Positions 6,821 to 15,151 of a stretch of DNA of 25,646 nt are shown piece after piece. The position numbers and the translations under genes were made by a program. Source of the stretch: an uncultured Clostridia bacterium (GTDB taxonomy: Bacteria > Bacillota > Clostridia > Oscillospirales > Acutalibacteraceae); assembly GCA_937896885.1 (NCBI GenBank), contig CALBNX010000053.1:1-25646 (forward strand), given 5' to 3'. Numbering within the stretch: position 1 is the stretch's first letter; each line of letters opens with the position of its first letter. The notes under the pieces were generated by a model that searched no databases, was not told the origin of the DNA, and was given only the letters and a program-made list of their open reading frames with translations.

Positions 6821-8068
6821 ATGAATTTTAACGAATCAGTAGAATACATTCATTCGCTTTTACAGTTTGGAATTAAGCCTGGACTTGAGCGAATTTCTAT
6901 GCTTTTAGAAAGACTTGATAACCCACAAGACAAAATCAAAACAATACATATTGCAGGCACAAACGGTAAAGGCTCAACATCCACAATGGTTTCCAATATG
7001 CTTATAGCAAGTGGTAAGAAAACAGGACTTTTCACTTCACCTTATGTCATTGATTTCTGTGAAAGAATACAAATCAACGGTGAAAATGTTGATAAGAGCA
7101 TATTTGCAGAATGTGTGACACAAGTCCGTGAAAAAATTGAAGAATTAAATAAAAAAGACATTGTTATCACCGAATTTGAAGCAATCACAGTTTCAGCATT
7201 TCTCTGTTTTCTTAAAGCAGAATGTGAATATGTTGTGCTTGAAGTCGGCCTCGGTGGTCGCTTTGATGCAACCAATGTTATAAAAGAACCAAAAGCCGTT
7301 GTAATTACATCAATTTCTCTTGACCATATTGCAATTTTAGGTGACACAATCGAGAAAATTGCCTTTGAAAAATGTGGGATTATCAAAGATAATGTAACTG
7401 TAATCGCATCTTCAAATCAGCATAATGATGCTTTAAAAGTAATCACAGAAACATGTGAAAACAAAAACTGCAAACTAATTATCACAAATCCAAACAAAAC
7501 TGAAATTCTTGATGATTCACTTTTCGGCACAGTTTTTGCTTATAACGAAAATGTTTACAAAACAAAACTTACTGGTAATCATCAAATTGAAAACACAGTC
7601 AATGCAATCGAATGTGCAAAGGTGCTTGGACTAAATGAAATTGCAATAGCACAGGGTATTGAAAACACAAGAATGATTGCAAGAATGGAAATTGTTGGTG
7701 AAACCCCGTTGATTATTCGTGATGGTGGTCATAATGAGGGTTGTGCTAATGCTTTGCACGATTTTCTCACAAAATATAATGTGCAAAATATCAATATGCT
7801 TATAGGCCTTATGGCTGACAAAGATGTTGAAAGTTATGTGAGCAAAATCGCACCACTTTGCAAATCTGTTGTGACAGTAACACCGTCAAATCCAAGAGCA
7901 TTAGATAGTGAAAAACTTAAAGAAATCGCAGAAAAATATTGCGATAATGTAAAATCCATAAATAACCCAAAAGATGGGTATAAATATATTCTTTCAAACA
8001 CCAAAAAAGACGAAACAATACTCGTCTGTGGCTCGTTTTATATGATGTCCGATATTTTTGAGGAGTAG
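6821..8068 (+). CDS. folC: Folylpolyglutamate synthase / dihydrofolate synthase
   Basis: The 415-residue ATP-dependent Mur-ligase-family enzyme adds glutamate to dihydropteroate or to folates. The N-terminus MNFNESVEYIHSL is family-typical. The P-loop is A45-GTNGKGS, followed by GLFTSPYVIDFCERI, the folate/omega-loop region; ITSISLDHIAILG is the conserved central block. Only 4 bp separate it from nadC and the ribosome site is weak, so it may rely on coupling. It belongs to the nadB-nadC transcript by spacing, although folate and NAD synthesis are distinct pathways. Whether it is bifunctional or only the folylpolyglutamate form cannot be told by eye. Confidence 0.92.
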   Translation: MNFNESVEYIHSLLQFGIKPGLERISMLLERLDNPQDKIKTIHIAGTNGKGSTSTMVSNMLIASGKKTGLFTSPYVIDFCERIQINGENVDKSIFAECVTQVREKIEELNKKDIVITEFEAITVSAFLCFLKAECEYVVLEVGLGGRFDATNVIKEPKAVVITSISLDHIAILGDTIEKIAFEKCGIIKDNVTVIASSNQHNDALKVITETCENKNCKLIITNPNKTEILDDSLFGTVFAYNENVYKTKLTGNHQIENTVNAIECAKVLGLNEIAIAQGIENTRMIARMEIVGETPLIIRDGGHNEGCANALHDFLTKYNVQNINMLIGLMADKDVESYVSKIAPLCKSVVTVTPSNPRALDSEKLKEIAEKYCDNVKSINNPKDGYKYILSNTKKDETILVCGSFYMMSDIFEE

Positions 8069-8080
8069 GGGGCAAAATCT

Positions 8081-11000
8081 ATGTACAAAGATTTTATTGA
8101 AGACAGAATAAATGTCTTTCTTGAAGAATTTGAGAAACTCGTAATAAAAGAGAATATTCCAGTTACAGATTTTCTCTATAAAGAGTGTGACTATAAACTT
8201 GATAACACTCTTCCAGAAATTGATGACACATTTACACTTTTTACACCTTATATCAACCGCTGGGGTGGCAAAAAGGACAAACACGCTTGGTTTTATAACG
8301 AAATCGAAGTCCCATTACATTGGGACGGCGAAATTCAGTTAGCAGTAGCTTCTGACGCTCGTCTTGGTTGGTGCGATATTAACCCACAGTTTATAGCTTA
8401 TGTTGACGGCAAACTTCAACAGGGTATTGATAAAAACCACCGTGAAGTATTCTTGACAAAGGGTAGTCATAAGGTTTATCTCTATGCTTATTCAGGTAGT
8501 ATTCATGACGAATATGTTGACTTTGTTACAAATCTTCAACTTATAGACGCTAAAACAAAGCAACTTTATTACGATATAAAAGTACCTTTTGAGATTCTTG
8601 AATATGAAGACCAGAATTCAAGAAACTATTTTGAAATTAAAAAGCATCTTAATAATGCTCTTAACTTTATTGATATGCGTTCACCTTATTCAGAAGAATA
8701 TTACGCATCACTTGACAAGGCTATTGACTATCTTAAAACAGAATTTTACGGTAAATATTGCCGTCAGGGTGAAGTGTTCGCATTCTGCATAGGTCACACT
8801 CATATTGACGTTGCTTGGGAATGGACACTTGCACAGACAAGAGAAAAGATTCTTCGTTCATTCTCTACTGTGTTGGCACTTATGAAAAAGTATCCTGAAT
8901 ATAAGTTTATGTCAAGCCAACCACAGCTTTATAAATATCTTAAAATGGATGCACCTGAACTTTACGAAGAAGTTAAAGAAATGGTGCGCCTTGGTCGTTG
9001 GGAAGTTGAAGGTGGTATGTGGGTTGAAGCCGACTGCAACCTTTGTTCAGGTGAGAGCCTTGTTCGTCAGTTTATCTATGGTAAACGCTTTATGAAAGAC
9101 GAGTTCGGTGTTGACAGTAAAATTCTTTGGTTGCCTGATGTTTTCGGCTATTCTGCAGCATTACCACAGATTTTGCAAAAGAGTGGTATTGATAAATTCG
9201 TAACATCAAAAATCGGTTGGAACGAAATGAATAAGATGCCTTATGATACATTTATTTGGTACGGAATTGACAATACACCTGTTTTCACTCACTTTATGAC
9301 AGCACAGGATAAGGTTCGTGGCCAAGAACCTGCAACAAATGTTACATATAATGCAAAACTTAATGCAAATCAGCTTCGCGGTGCTTATGACCGTTATCAA
9401 CAGAAAGACCTTTATGACAATGTGCTCATAACATTTGGCTTTGGTGACGGTGGTGGCGGACCTTACGCTAAAGATTTAGAATATTTTGACCGTCTTAAAC
9501 ACGGTATTCCAGGAACTTCCACACCAATTATGGCTTATGCCGGTGAATTCTTTGATGACATTAAGTCTAAGACCGAGAATAACCCTAAAATCCCACATTG
9601 GAACGGTGAGCTTTATCTTGAATTCCATCGTGGTACATATACTTCACAAGCTAAGAACAAGAAATATAACCGCAAGAGCGAATTTATGTTCCAACGTGCA
9701 GAAACTCTTTCACTTATCGACGAGCATCTCAACGGATATAAATATCGCAAAGAAGATATGATGAATGCTTGGGAAACAATTCTTCTTAACCAGTTCCACG
9801 ATATTATTCCAGGTTCATCAATTAAGGAAGTTTATGAAGTTTCTCATCAGCAATATGAAGAAATAGGTGCCGTAGGTAACGAAATTATTAACGACACAAC
9901 AAGCGATATTGCGAATAATGTTGTAGCAACAGACGGCTATGTTGTATTCAACCCACATTCATTTGTAAACAGTGGTGCAGTAGAAATTGACGGCAAATGG
10001 TATTATGCCGAAAATATTCCTGCAAAGGGTTATAAAGTAATTAATTCAACAGAAGAAGAGTCAAAAATCACAGTTACAGAAAATACAATTGAAAATGATT
10101 TCTTCCGTCTTACTATTGACGAAAAAGGCACATTCACAAGCATTTTTGATAAGAGAAATAACCGCGAAGTCCTTAAAAACGGTCAGCGTGGTAATGTGAT
10201 TACTGCTTATGAAGATTATCCACGTGAATACGATAACTGGGAAATGAGCAGTTATTATACTGAAAAGCATTGGGAAGCAGATGTTGTAGAAAATGTTGAA
10301 ATTCTCAACGAGGGTGAGCGCGCAGGGCTTAAGATTACAAAGAAATTTAAAAATAGCACAATAGTTCAGAGTATCTATCTTTACAACAACATTGATAAGA
10401 TTGATTTCCAGACATATATAGACTGGAAAGAATCACATCTTATTCTCAAAACCGCATTCCCTGTAGATGTCAATACAAATAAGGCAACTTATGACATTCA
10501 GTTCGGTTCAGTTGAAAGACCAACTCATAAAAATACAAGTTGGGATGCAGCAAGATTTGAAGTTTGTGCTCATAAATACTGTGACTTGTCAGAGTATGGT
10601 TATGGTGTCAGCCTTATGAATGATTGTAAGTATGGTCATGCTATCCACGACGGTGTGATGAGCCTTACAATGCTTAAATGTGGTACATTCCCTGACCCTG
10701 ATGCTGATAAATGTGAACACAGATTTACATATTCACTTTACCCACACGCTGGGGATTACCGTGAAGCAGGCACAATCCAGAAAGCTTATGACCTTAATAT
10801 TCCAATGCTTTGCAAGAAGGTAGGGGAGAATAAAGGTTCACTAGCAAACGAATATTCATTCTTCACGGTTGACCAAGATAATGTAATCTTTGAAACTGCA
10901 AAGAAAGCAGAAAAAGAAGATACAATCATTCTTCGTGGTTGTGAATATTATAACAAACGCACAACAGCAAATGTGAAATTTGGCTTCGATGTGAAAAAAG

Positions 11001-11113
11001 CATACCTTTGCGATATGCTCGAAAATAATATTAAAGAATTGAATGTTAAAGACAACACAGTAACAGTAGATTTCAAACCATTCGAAATCAATACAATAAA
11101 GGTTATAAAGTAA
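8081..11113 (+). CDS. GH38 alpha-mannosidase, cytoplasmic
   Basis: The 1010-residue retaining glycoside hydrolase removes alpha-linked mannose from oligosaccharides. After an N-terminal accessory beta domain (about 1-225), the GH38 catalytic domain contains GHTHIDVAWEW with zinc ligands H241 and D243, and LWLPDVFGYSAALPQ with nucleophile/zinc ligand D353. NQFHDIIPGSSI supplies the last zinc ligand, H573. The rest (about 640-1010) is the C-terminal beta-sandwich. There is no signal peptide, so it acts on imported mannosides. It starts 12 bp after folC with TAGGGGG 8 nt before the ATG and is followed by two terminators, making it the last gene of the nadB run. No sugar transporter or regulator accompanies it. 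Confidence 0.92.
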   Translation: MYKDFIEDRINVFLEEFEKLVIKENIPVTDFLYKECDYKLDNTLPEIDDTFTLFTPYINRWGGKKDKHAWFYNEIEVPLHWDGEIQLAVASDARLGWCDINPQFIAYVDGKLQQGIDKNHREVFLTKGSHKVYLYAYSGSIHDEYVDFVTNLQLIDAKTKQLYYDIKVPFEILEYEDQNSRNYFEIKKHLNNALNFIDMRSPYSEEYYASLDKAIDYLKTEFYGKYCRQGEVFAFCIGHTHIDVAWEWTLAQTREKILRSFSTVLALMKKYPEYKFMSSQPQLYKYLKMDAPELYEEVKEMVRLGRWEVEGGMWVEADCNLCSGESLVRQFIYGKRFMKDEFGVDSKILWLPDVFGYSAALPQILQKSGIDKFVTSKIGWNEMNKMPYDTFIWYGIDNTPVFTHFMTAQDKVRGQEPATNVTYNAKLNANQLRGAYDRYQQKDLYDNVLITFGFGDGGGGPYAKDLEYFDRLKHGIPGTSTPIMAYAGEFFDDIKSKTENNPKIPHWNGELYLEFHRGTYTSQAKNKKYNRKSEFMFQRAETLSLIDEHLNGYKYRKEDMMNAWETILLNQFHDIIPGSSIKEVYEVSHQQYEEIGAVGNEIINDTTSDIANNVVATDGYVVFNPHSFVNSGAVEIDGKWYYAENIPAKGYKVINSTEEESKITVTENTIENDFFRLTIDEKGTFTSIFDKRNNREVLKNGQRGNVITAYEDYPREYDNWEMSSYYTEKHWEADVVENVEILNEGERAGLKITKKFKNSTIVQSIYLYNNIDKIDFQTYIDWKESHLILKTAFPVDVNTNKATYDIQFGSVERPTHKNTSWDAARFEVCAHKYCDLSEYGYGVSLMNDCKYGHAIHDGVMSLTMLKCGTFPDPDADKCEHRFTYSLYPHAGDYREAGTIQKAYDLNIPMLCKKVGENKGSLANEYSFFTVDQDNVIFETAKKAEKEDTIILRGCEYYNKRTTANVKFGFDVKKAYLCDMLENNIKELNVKDNTVTVDFKPFEINTIKVIK

Positions 11114-11117
11114 CACA

Positions 11118-11143
11118 AAAGGCTATCCTTCGGGATAGCCTTT
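11118..11143. terminator. Hairpin after the alpha-mannosidase gene
   Basis: An 11-bp perfect stem, AAAGGCTATCC (11118-11128) and GGATAGCCTTT (11133-11143), closes the stable TTCG tetraloop. The T tail is short, so it may be a weaker terminator or an mRNA 3'-end stabiliser. Confidence 0.75.
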
Positions 11144-11157
11144 AATTCTGCATTAAA

Positions 11158-11187
11158 AAAAGCACCCCGTAGGGTGCTTTTAGTTTT
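11158..11187. terminator. Bidirectional terminator between GH38 and prs
   Basis: The stem AAAAGCACCC (11158-11167) and GGGTGCTTTT (11172-11181) has loop CGTA. T-rich sequence follows on the plus strand, and the A-run at 11155-11161 provides the U tail for the leftward prs transcript. Confidence 0.85.
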
Positions 11188-11191
11188 ATCT

Positions 11192-12361
11192 TTATTTAAT
11201 TCCTGCTTTTTTGAGAAGAGCATCAATCTTATCAGCTGGGTCAAGAAGCTTGCTGACTGATTTGTCGTGGTTAAGTGTGTCGATAATATATGAAAGATAT
11301 TTTGAAAGTTCAACTTCGCAATACCATTCGCGTTTTTTGAGTTCAGGCATTCTATAAACAAGGTTTGTTGTGAACACCTTATCGAAAAGACCATCACGAT
11401 AAGCCTTGTCAAAATTATCAAGACCTGCATTGAAAAGACCAAATGCAGAGAAAATGAATACTCTGTTTGCACCAAGTTCTTTAAGTTTCTTTGAAACATC
11501 AAGCATTGATTCACCAGATGAAATCATATCATCGATAATCATAACATCTTTGCCTTCAACGTTTGAACCAAGGAAAGAGTGTTCAACGATTGGGTTTCTG
11601 CCGTCAACAATTCTTGAATAGTCACGGCGTTTGTAGAACATACCAAGGTCAAGACCCAAATAGTTTGAATATAACATACAACGGCTCATAGCACCCTCGT
11701 CTGGTGAGATAATCATTGTGTGTTCTTTGTCAAGCTTAAGGTTATCAACATTGTTAACAAGAGCTTTAATCATCTGATAAGCAGGAGAAATGCTTTCAAA
11801 ACCATTAAGAGGAATTGCATTCTGAACACGAGCATCATGAGCGTCAAATGTGATGATATTATCAACACCCATTGAAAGACAGAGCTCCTGAAGCATAACT
11901 GCACAGTCAAGAGATTCTCTTGAAGAACGCTTGTGCTGTCTGCCTTCATAGAGCATTGGCATAATAACTGTAATAGTCTTTGCCTTACCACCGATAGCAG
12001 AAATTGCACGCTTCAAGTTAGCATAGTGGTCATCAGGACTCATTGGAACTGTCTGACCATACATTTTATAAGTAACACCGTGGTTAAAAGCATCAATGAG
12101 AATATAAATGTCATATCCACGAACTGACTCGTGAAGAGTACATTTACCTTCACCTGTACCAAAACGGGGGAAAGAAGCGTTGAGAATGTAAGTTTCTCTT
12201 TCATAACCTGAAAAAGCGATTGTTGACTTGTGCTCTGAATCCTGTTGTGAACGCCATTTCACAAGAAAACGGTCAATCTTTTCAGCCATTTCTTCGCATC
12301 CCGGTAAAGCGATAATACCGAGAGGCCCGTTTGGTATTGTGGTAATTTCTCTGTCTGCCAT
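11192..12361 (-). CDS. prs: Ribose-phosphate pyrophosphokinase (PRPP synthetase), long divergent form
   Basis: The 389-residue protein makes PRPP from ribose 5-phosphate and ATP. It is clearly longer than the usual ~315 residues, with about 45 extra at the N-terminus and more at the C-terminus. The Rxx-flag region is YEGRQHKRSSRES (138-150). FDAHDARVQNA (172-182) stands for the usual DLHAxQIQGFF divalent-cation block, and MIIDDMISSGESM (274-286) is the PRPP-binding loop, with Ser-Ser-Gly-Glu replacing the usual D-T/A-G-G/K. GGAGGT lies 8 nt upstream of the ATG. It has its own promoter and a downstream terminator, so it is probably monocistronic. It provides a substrate used by NadC nearby and by purine salvage. 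Confidence 0.9.
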   Translation of the reverse strand: MADREITTIPNGPLGIIALPGCEEMAEKIDRFLVKWRSQQDSEHKSTIAFSGYERETYILNASFPRFGTGEGKCTLHESVRGYDIYILIDAFNHGVTYKMYGQTVPMSPDDHYANLKRAISAIGGKAKTITVIMPMLYEGRQHKRSSRESLDCAVMLQELCLSMGVDNIITFDAHDARVQNAIPLNGFESISPAYQMIKALVNNVDNLKLDKEHTMIISPDEGAMSRCMLYSNYLGLDLGMFYKRRDYSRIVDGRNPIVEHSFLGSNVEGKDVMIIDDMISSGESMLDVSKKLKELGANRVFIFSAFGLFNAGLDNFDKAYRDGLFDKVFTTNLVYRMPELKKREWYCEVELSKYLSYIIDTLNHDKSVSKLLDPADKIDALLKKAGIK

Positions 12362-12412
12362 AATTTAACCTCCGAAATCTCAAAAAACAATATATAAATA
12401 ACTAACACATAT

Positions 12413-12440
12413 ATTCTACTATATTTTGTGGTTTTTGCAA
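12413..12440 (-). promoter_or_regulatory. Promoter of prs
   Basis: On the minus strand TTGCAA (12440-12435) and TAGAAT (12418-12413) are 16 nt apart, about 52 nt upstream of the prs start, within the 104-bp gap behind the CDF gene. No hairpin terminator for the CDF gene is seen in this gap. Confidence 0.6.
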
Positions 12441-12465
12441 TAGTAAATCGACAAAAAAATAAAAT

Positions 12466-13632
12466 TTAGTTAAAAGAGTGGTCTATTGTTATAACTGTGA
12501 AAAATCTTTCGTCTATTTTGCTCAATTTTTCATTAATCTGATTTATGATTTCTTCATGACTGTCTTTGTGAGTGTGGGTGAGAAGAATATCAAAAATCAA
12601 ATTGGTATGTGTTGGACCCTCAACAACTCTGAAATCGTGAATTGAAAGTTCGGGGTCAATTTCTTTAACAATGTTACTCGTCATCTGACGCAAAGTGTTA
12701 ATTCTCTCATCGTCAACTATAATGGGGTCCATATGAATTGAAATAAGAAGTCCCATTTCATTCATAATATCACGCTCAATAAGGTCAATTACATCGTGAG
12801 CATCCATAATGTCAATATTAGCTGGAACTTCTGCGTGAGCTGATGCAAAACGACGGCTTGGACCATAATCGTGAACAATCAAATCGTGCACGCCAACAAT
12901 GTGGTCATAAGATAAAATCTTGTTTTCAATCATCTGGACATATTCTTTTTCAGGTGGATTACCAAGCAAAACACCTAAAGTTTCTTTTGAAATATTGAAA
13001 CCTGCAAGAAGAATAAAGCCTGCAACAATAATGCCGAGATAACCGTCAATGGCAATTTCAGAAAATGCTGAAACAATAATGGAAAGTGCTGCAACACCTG
13101 TTGCTAAGCAGTCACTAAAACAATCTTTCATAACTGCCATCATTGGTGCAGAATTAATCTTTTTGCCGAGTTTTTTATTGAACATTCCAAGCCAGAGCTT
13201 TGCTAAAATACTCACAACAAGAATAATCAAAGCCAACCAGTTGAATTTGACGGGAACGGGGTTCAAAATCTTATCAATAGAACTTTTTAAAAGCTCAAAT
13301 CCCATAAGAAAAACAAGCACGGCAACTGCCAAAGCTGATATGTATTCAAGTCTGCCGTGACCATAGGGATGCCCTTTGTCAGCGGGCTTTGCAGAGAGCT
13401 TTACACCTGCAAGTGAAACGATTGATGACCCTGCATCTGATAAGTTGTTGATAGCGTCAGCAGTAACAGAAATACTACCCGAAATCATACCTGCAAAATA
13501 TTTGAATACTGCAAGTAAAAGGTTGACAACTATTCCTGTTACACTACCCAGTGTGCCATAGGCTGTGCGCACAGAGATGTCCTTTGTGTTTTCACTGTCG
13601 CGAATAAATAGTTTTATGAGTAATGCTGTCAA
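12466..13632 (-). CDS. CDF-family metal exporter, probably Mn2+
   Basis: The 388-residue cation diffusion facilitator is an inner-membrane metal/proton antiporter with six predicted membrane segments (about 30-215) and a C-terminal cytoplasmic metal-binding region (about 220-388). The transport site in segment 2 reads N62-x3-D66 (DAINNLSD) and in segment 5 D170-x3-D174 (MKDCFSDC). Zinc members carry HxxxD in both places; the N-D-D-D set is, to my knowledge, the manganese-type signature (MntE/MneP-like). The start is TTG at 13632, supported by GGAGGG (13641-13646) 8 nt upstream and by the absence of a sensible ATG. The TTG overlaps the TGA stop of the TetR gene, so it should be coupled to that regulator. 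Confidence 0.88.
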   Translation of the reverse strand: MTALLIKLFIRDSENTKDISVRTAYGTLGSVTGIVVNLLLAVFKYFAGMISGSISVTADAINNLSDAGSSIVSLAGVKLSAKPADKGHPYGHGRLEYISALAVAVLVFLMGFELLKSSIDKILNPVPVKFNWLALIILVVSILAKLWLGMFNKKLGKKINSAPMMAVMKDCFSDCLATGVAALSIIVSAFSEIAIDGYLGIIVAGFILLAGFNISKETLGVLLGNPPEKEYVQMIENKILSYDHIVGVHDLIVHDYGPSRRFASAHAEVPANIDIMDAHDVIDLIERDIMNEMGLLISIHMDPIIVDDERINTLRQMTSNIVKEIDPELSIHDFRVVEGPTHTNLIFDILLTHTHKDSHEEIINQINEKLSKIDERFFTVITIDHSFN

Positions 13633-14231
13633 ATTGTAATCCCTCCGGGTCTGTTCTCAACCATACCGTTAAGACCTTTGGTCATAAGAGTCAACCATAA
13701 CTCTGCAACTTGTCTTGCAGTCCATTCAGGGTGCTTATAGAACCAACAGTTCATCAATCCGACAGCAGCAAATTTGCCATATTCTGTTGAGAAATCATAA
13801 ATACTCTGGTTCATATTAGGAAAGAATGACTTGCACAAATCATAGATTCTACTGTCAAGAAGAGCAATAAGTTTGAAAACAAATTCTGCATCACCATGAA
13901 CGCCCATAAGCATTACAAAGGCTTCTTTATTCTCTTCACAGAATTTCGCATATTGTTCAAGCACATCTATGGGTTTTTTAATAACTGATTTTGGGGTAAC
14001 GCTATTGATGAATTCACCGAAATCATTATAGAGATTAGTTTCTATTGACTCAACTAAATCTGCAATGTCTTTATAGTGAAGATAGAATGTACCACGGTTA
14101 ATCTCAACAAGGTCAGTAAGCTCTTTAACTGTGATTTTTGAAAGACTTTTTGTCTTTGAAAGTTCAGCAAGCCCTTGGCGGATAAGTTTTTTCGTTCTTT
14201 TTACTCTTGTGTCGTTATCATTAATAGGCAT
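13629..14231 (-). CDS. TetR/AcrR-family transcriptional regulator
   Basis: The 200-residue repressor-type protein has an N-terminal TetR helix-turn-helix (about 10-55; KITVKELTDLVEINRGTFYLHYKDIADLVE) and a helical ligand domain. The ligand is unknown. The frame extends 22 codons further upstream to 14297, but ATG 14231 has AAGGAGA 7 nt before it, and the extension would swallow its own promoter. The stop overlaps the CDF start. It is divergent from the ABC-FtsX genes, and a 10-bp inverted repeat covers its own -35 and -10, indicating autorepression and possibly control in both directions. Confidence 0.9.
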   Translation of the reverse strand: MPINDNDTRVKRTKKLIRQGLAELSKTKSLSKITVKELTDLVEINRGTFYLHYKDIADLVESIETNLYNDFGEFINSVTPKSVIKKPIDVLEQYAKFCEENKEAFVMLMGVHGDAEFVFKLIALLDSRIYDLCKSFFPNMNQSIYDFSTEYGKFAAVGLMNCWFYKHPEWTARQVAELWLTLMTKGLNGMVENRPGGITI

Positions 14232-14260
14232 AAAAAATCTCCTTAAAATAATGTACTTAA

Positions 14261-14296
14261 TGTTGATTATAGCATCATTGTGTTCAATAATCAACA
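14261..14296. promoter_or_regulatory. Promoter of the TetR-CDF operon with overlapping inverted-repeat operator
   Basis: The 10-bp arms TGTTGATTAT (14261-14270) and ATAATCAACA (14287-14296) are separated by 16 nt. On the minus strand TTGATT (14294-14289) and TATAAT (14271-14266) are 17 nt apart, so each arm covers one promoter hexamer. A further perfect palindrome, GTTTATAAAC, lies at 14300-14309. TetR-family binding here is inferred. Confidence 0.75.
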
Positions 14297-14357
14297 CTTG
14301 TTTATAAACTTTGTGAAATTAGTAAAAAATTAACAAATATATTATATAAAATATGTG

Positions 14358-14386
14358 TAGCAATATTTAGAAATATATGTTACAAT
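14358..14386 (+). promoter_or_regulatory. Probable promoter of the ABC-FtsX operon
   Basis: An extended -10, TG-T-TACAAT (14378-14386), lies 17 nt downstream of a weak -35-like TAGCAA (14358-14363). Start codon 14426 has AGGAG at 14413-14417. Confidence 0.5.
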
Positions 14387-14425
14387 GTACTGTATATATA
14401 AACTTTTACCTTAGGAGAGAAAAAA

Positions 14426-15127
14426 ATGTCATTTATCCAGTTTAATGATGTAGTAAAAACCTACAAAATGGGTGAGGTTGAAATCAAGGCTCTTGATGGA
14501 ATCAGCTTCCCTATTGAACAGGGAGAATTTGTTGTGATTGTTGGACCTTCAGGTGCTGGTAAAACAACAGTACTTAACATTCTTGGTGGAATGGACAAAC
14601 CTACATCAGGCGAAGTTTTAGTTGATGGAAAAGATATTTCAAAATATACAGAGCAAGAACTCACTGGGTTCCGCCGTGACGATGTGGGTTTTGTGTTCCA
14701 GTTTTATAACCTTGTGCAGAATCTTACAGCAGTTGAAAATGTTGAACTCTCTGCTCAGATTTGTGCAAATCCTGTTGATGCAGAAAAAGTTTTGGGCGAA
14801 GTGGGACTTGGTAACAGACTTGATAACTTCCCATCACAGCTTTCAGGTGGTGAACAGCAAAGAGTATCCATTGCTCGTGCCTTGGCAAAGAGTCCGAAAC
14901 TCTTGCTTTGCGATGAGCCAACAGGTGCTCTTGACTACATAACAGGCAAGTCAATTCTCAAATTATTGCAAGATACTTGTAAAGAAAAGAATATGACAGT
15001 TATTGTTATCACACATAATTCTGCTTTGACACCAATGGCAGATAAAATTGTTAAAATCAAGAACGGACAGGTTGATAAAATTCTTATCAATGAAAATCCT
15101 GCTCCTGTTGAACAGATTGAATGGTAA
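14426..15127 (+). CDS. ABC transporter ATP-binding protein (MacB/LolD type)
   Basis: The 233-residue nucleotide-binding subunit partners the FtsX-like permease 24 bp downstream. Walker A is GPSGAGKTT (40-48), the Q-loop is VFQFYNLVQNLT (90-101), the signature is QLSGGEQQRVSIARAL (138-153), Walker B is LLLCDEPTGALD (159-170), and the H-loop is VIVITHN. The subfamily is that of mechanotransmission and lipoprotein/peptide ABC systems. The gene is divergent from the TetR regulator, a common arrangement for regulated FtsX-type exporters. Confidence 0.95.
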   Translation: MSFIQFNDVVKTYKMGEVEIKALDGISFPIEQGEFVVIVGPSGAGKTTVLNILGGMDKPTSGEVLVDGKDISKYTEQELTGFRRDDVGFVFQFYNLVQNLTAVENVELSAQICANPVDAEKVLGEVGLGNRLDNFPSQLSGGEQQRVSIARALAKSPKLLLCDEPTGALDYITGKSILKLLQDTCKEKNMTVIVITHNSALTPMADKIVKIKNGQVDKILINENPAPVEQIEW

Positions 15128-15151
15128 TCAGCGCAGAAAAGGAAGAAAAAA

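Noticed and set aside
10948..11514. Open frame of 188 codons on the minus strand
   Set aside because: It runs antisense to the GH38 end, through two terminators and into prs in another frame; it is a shadow of real genes.
14232..14297. A 22-codon N-terminal extension of the TetR regulator
   Set aside because: It covers the gene's own -35/-10 and operator; ATG 14231 has AAGGAGA at good spacing.
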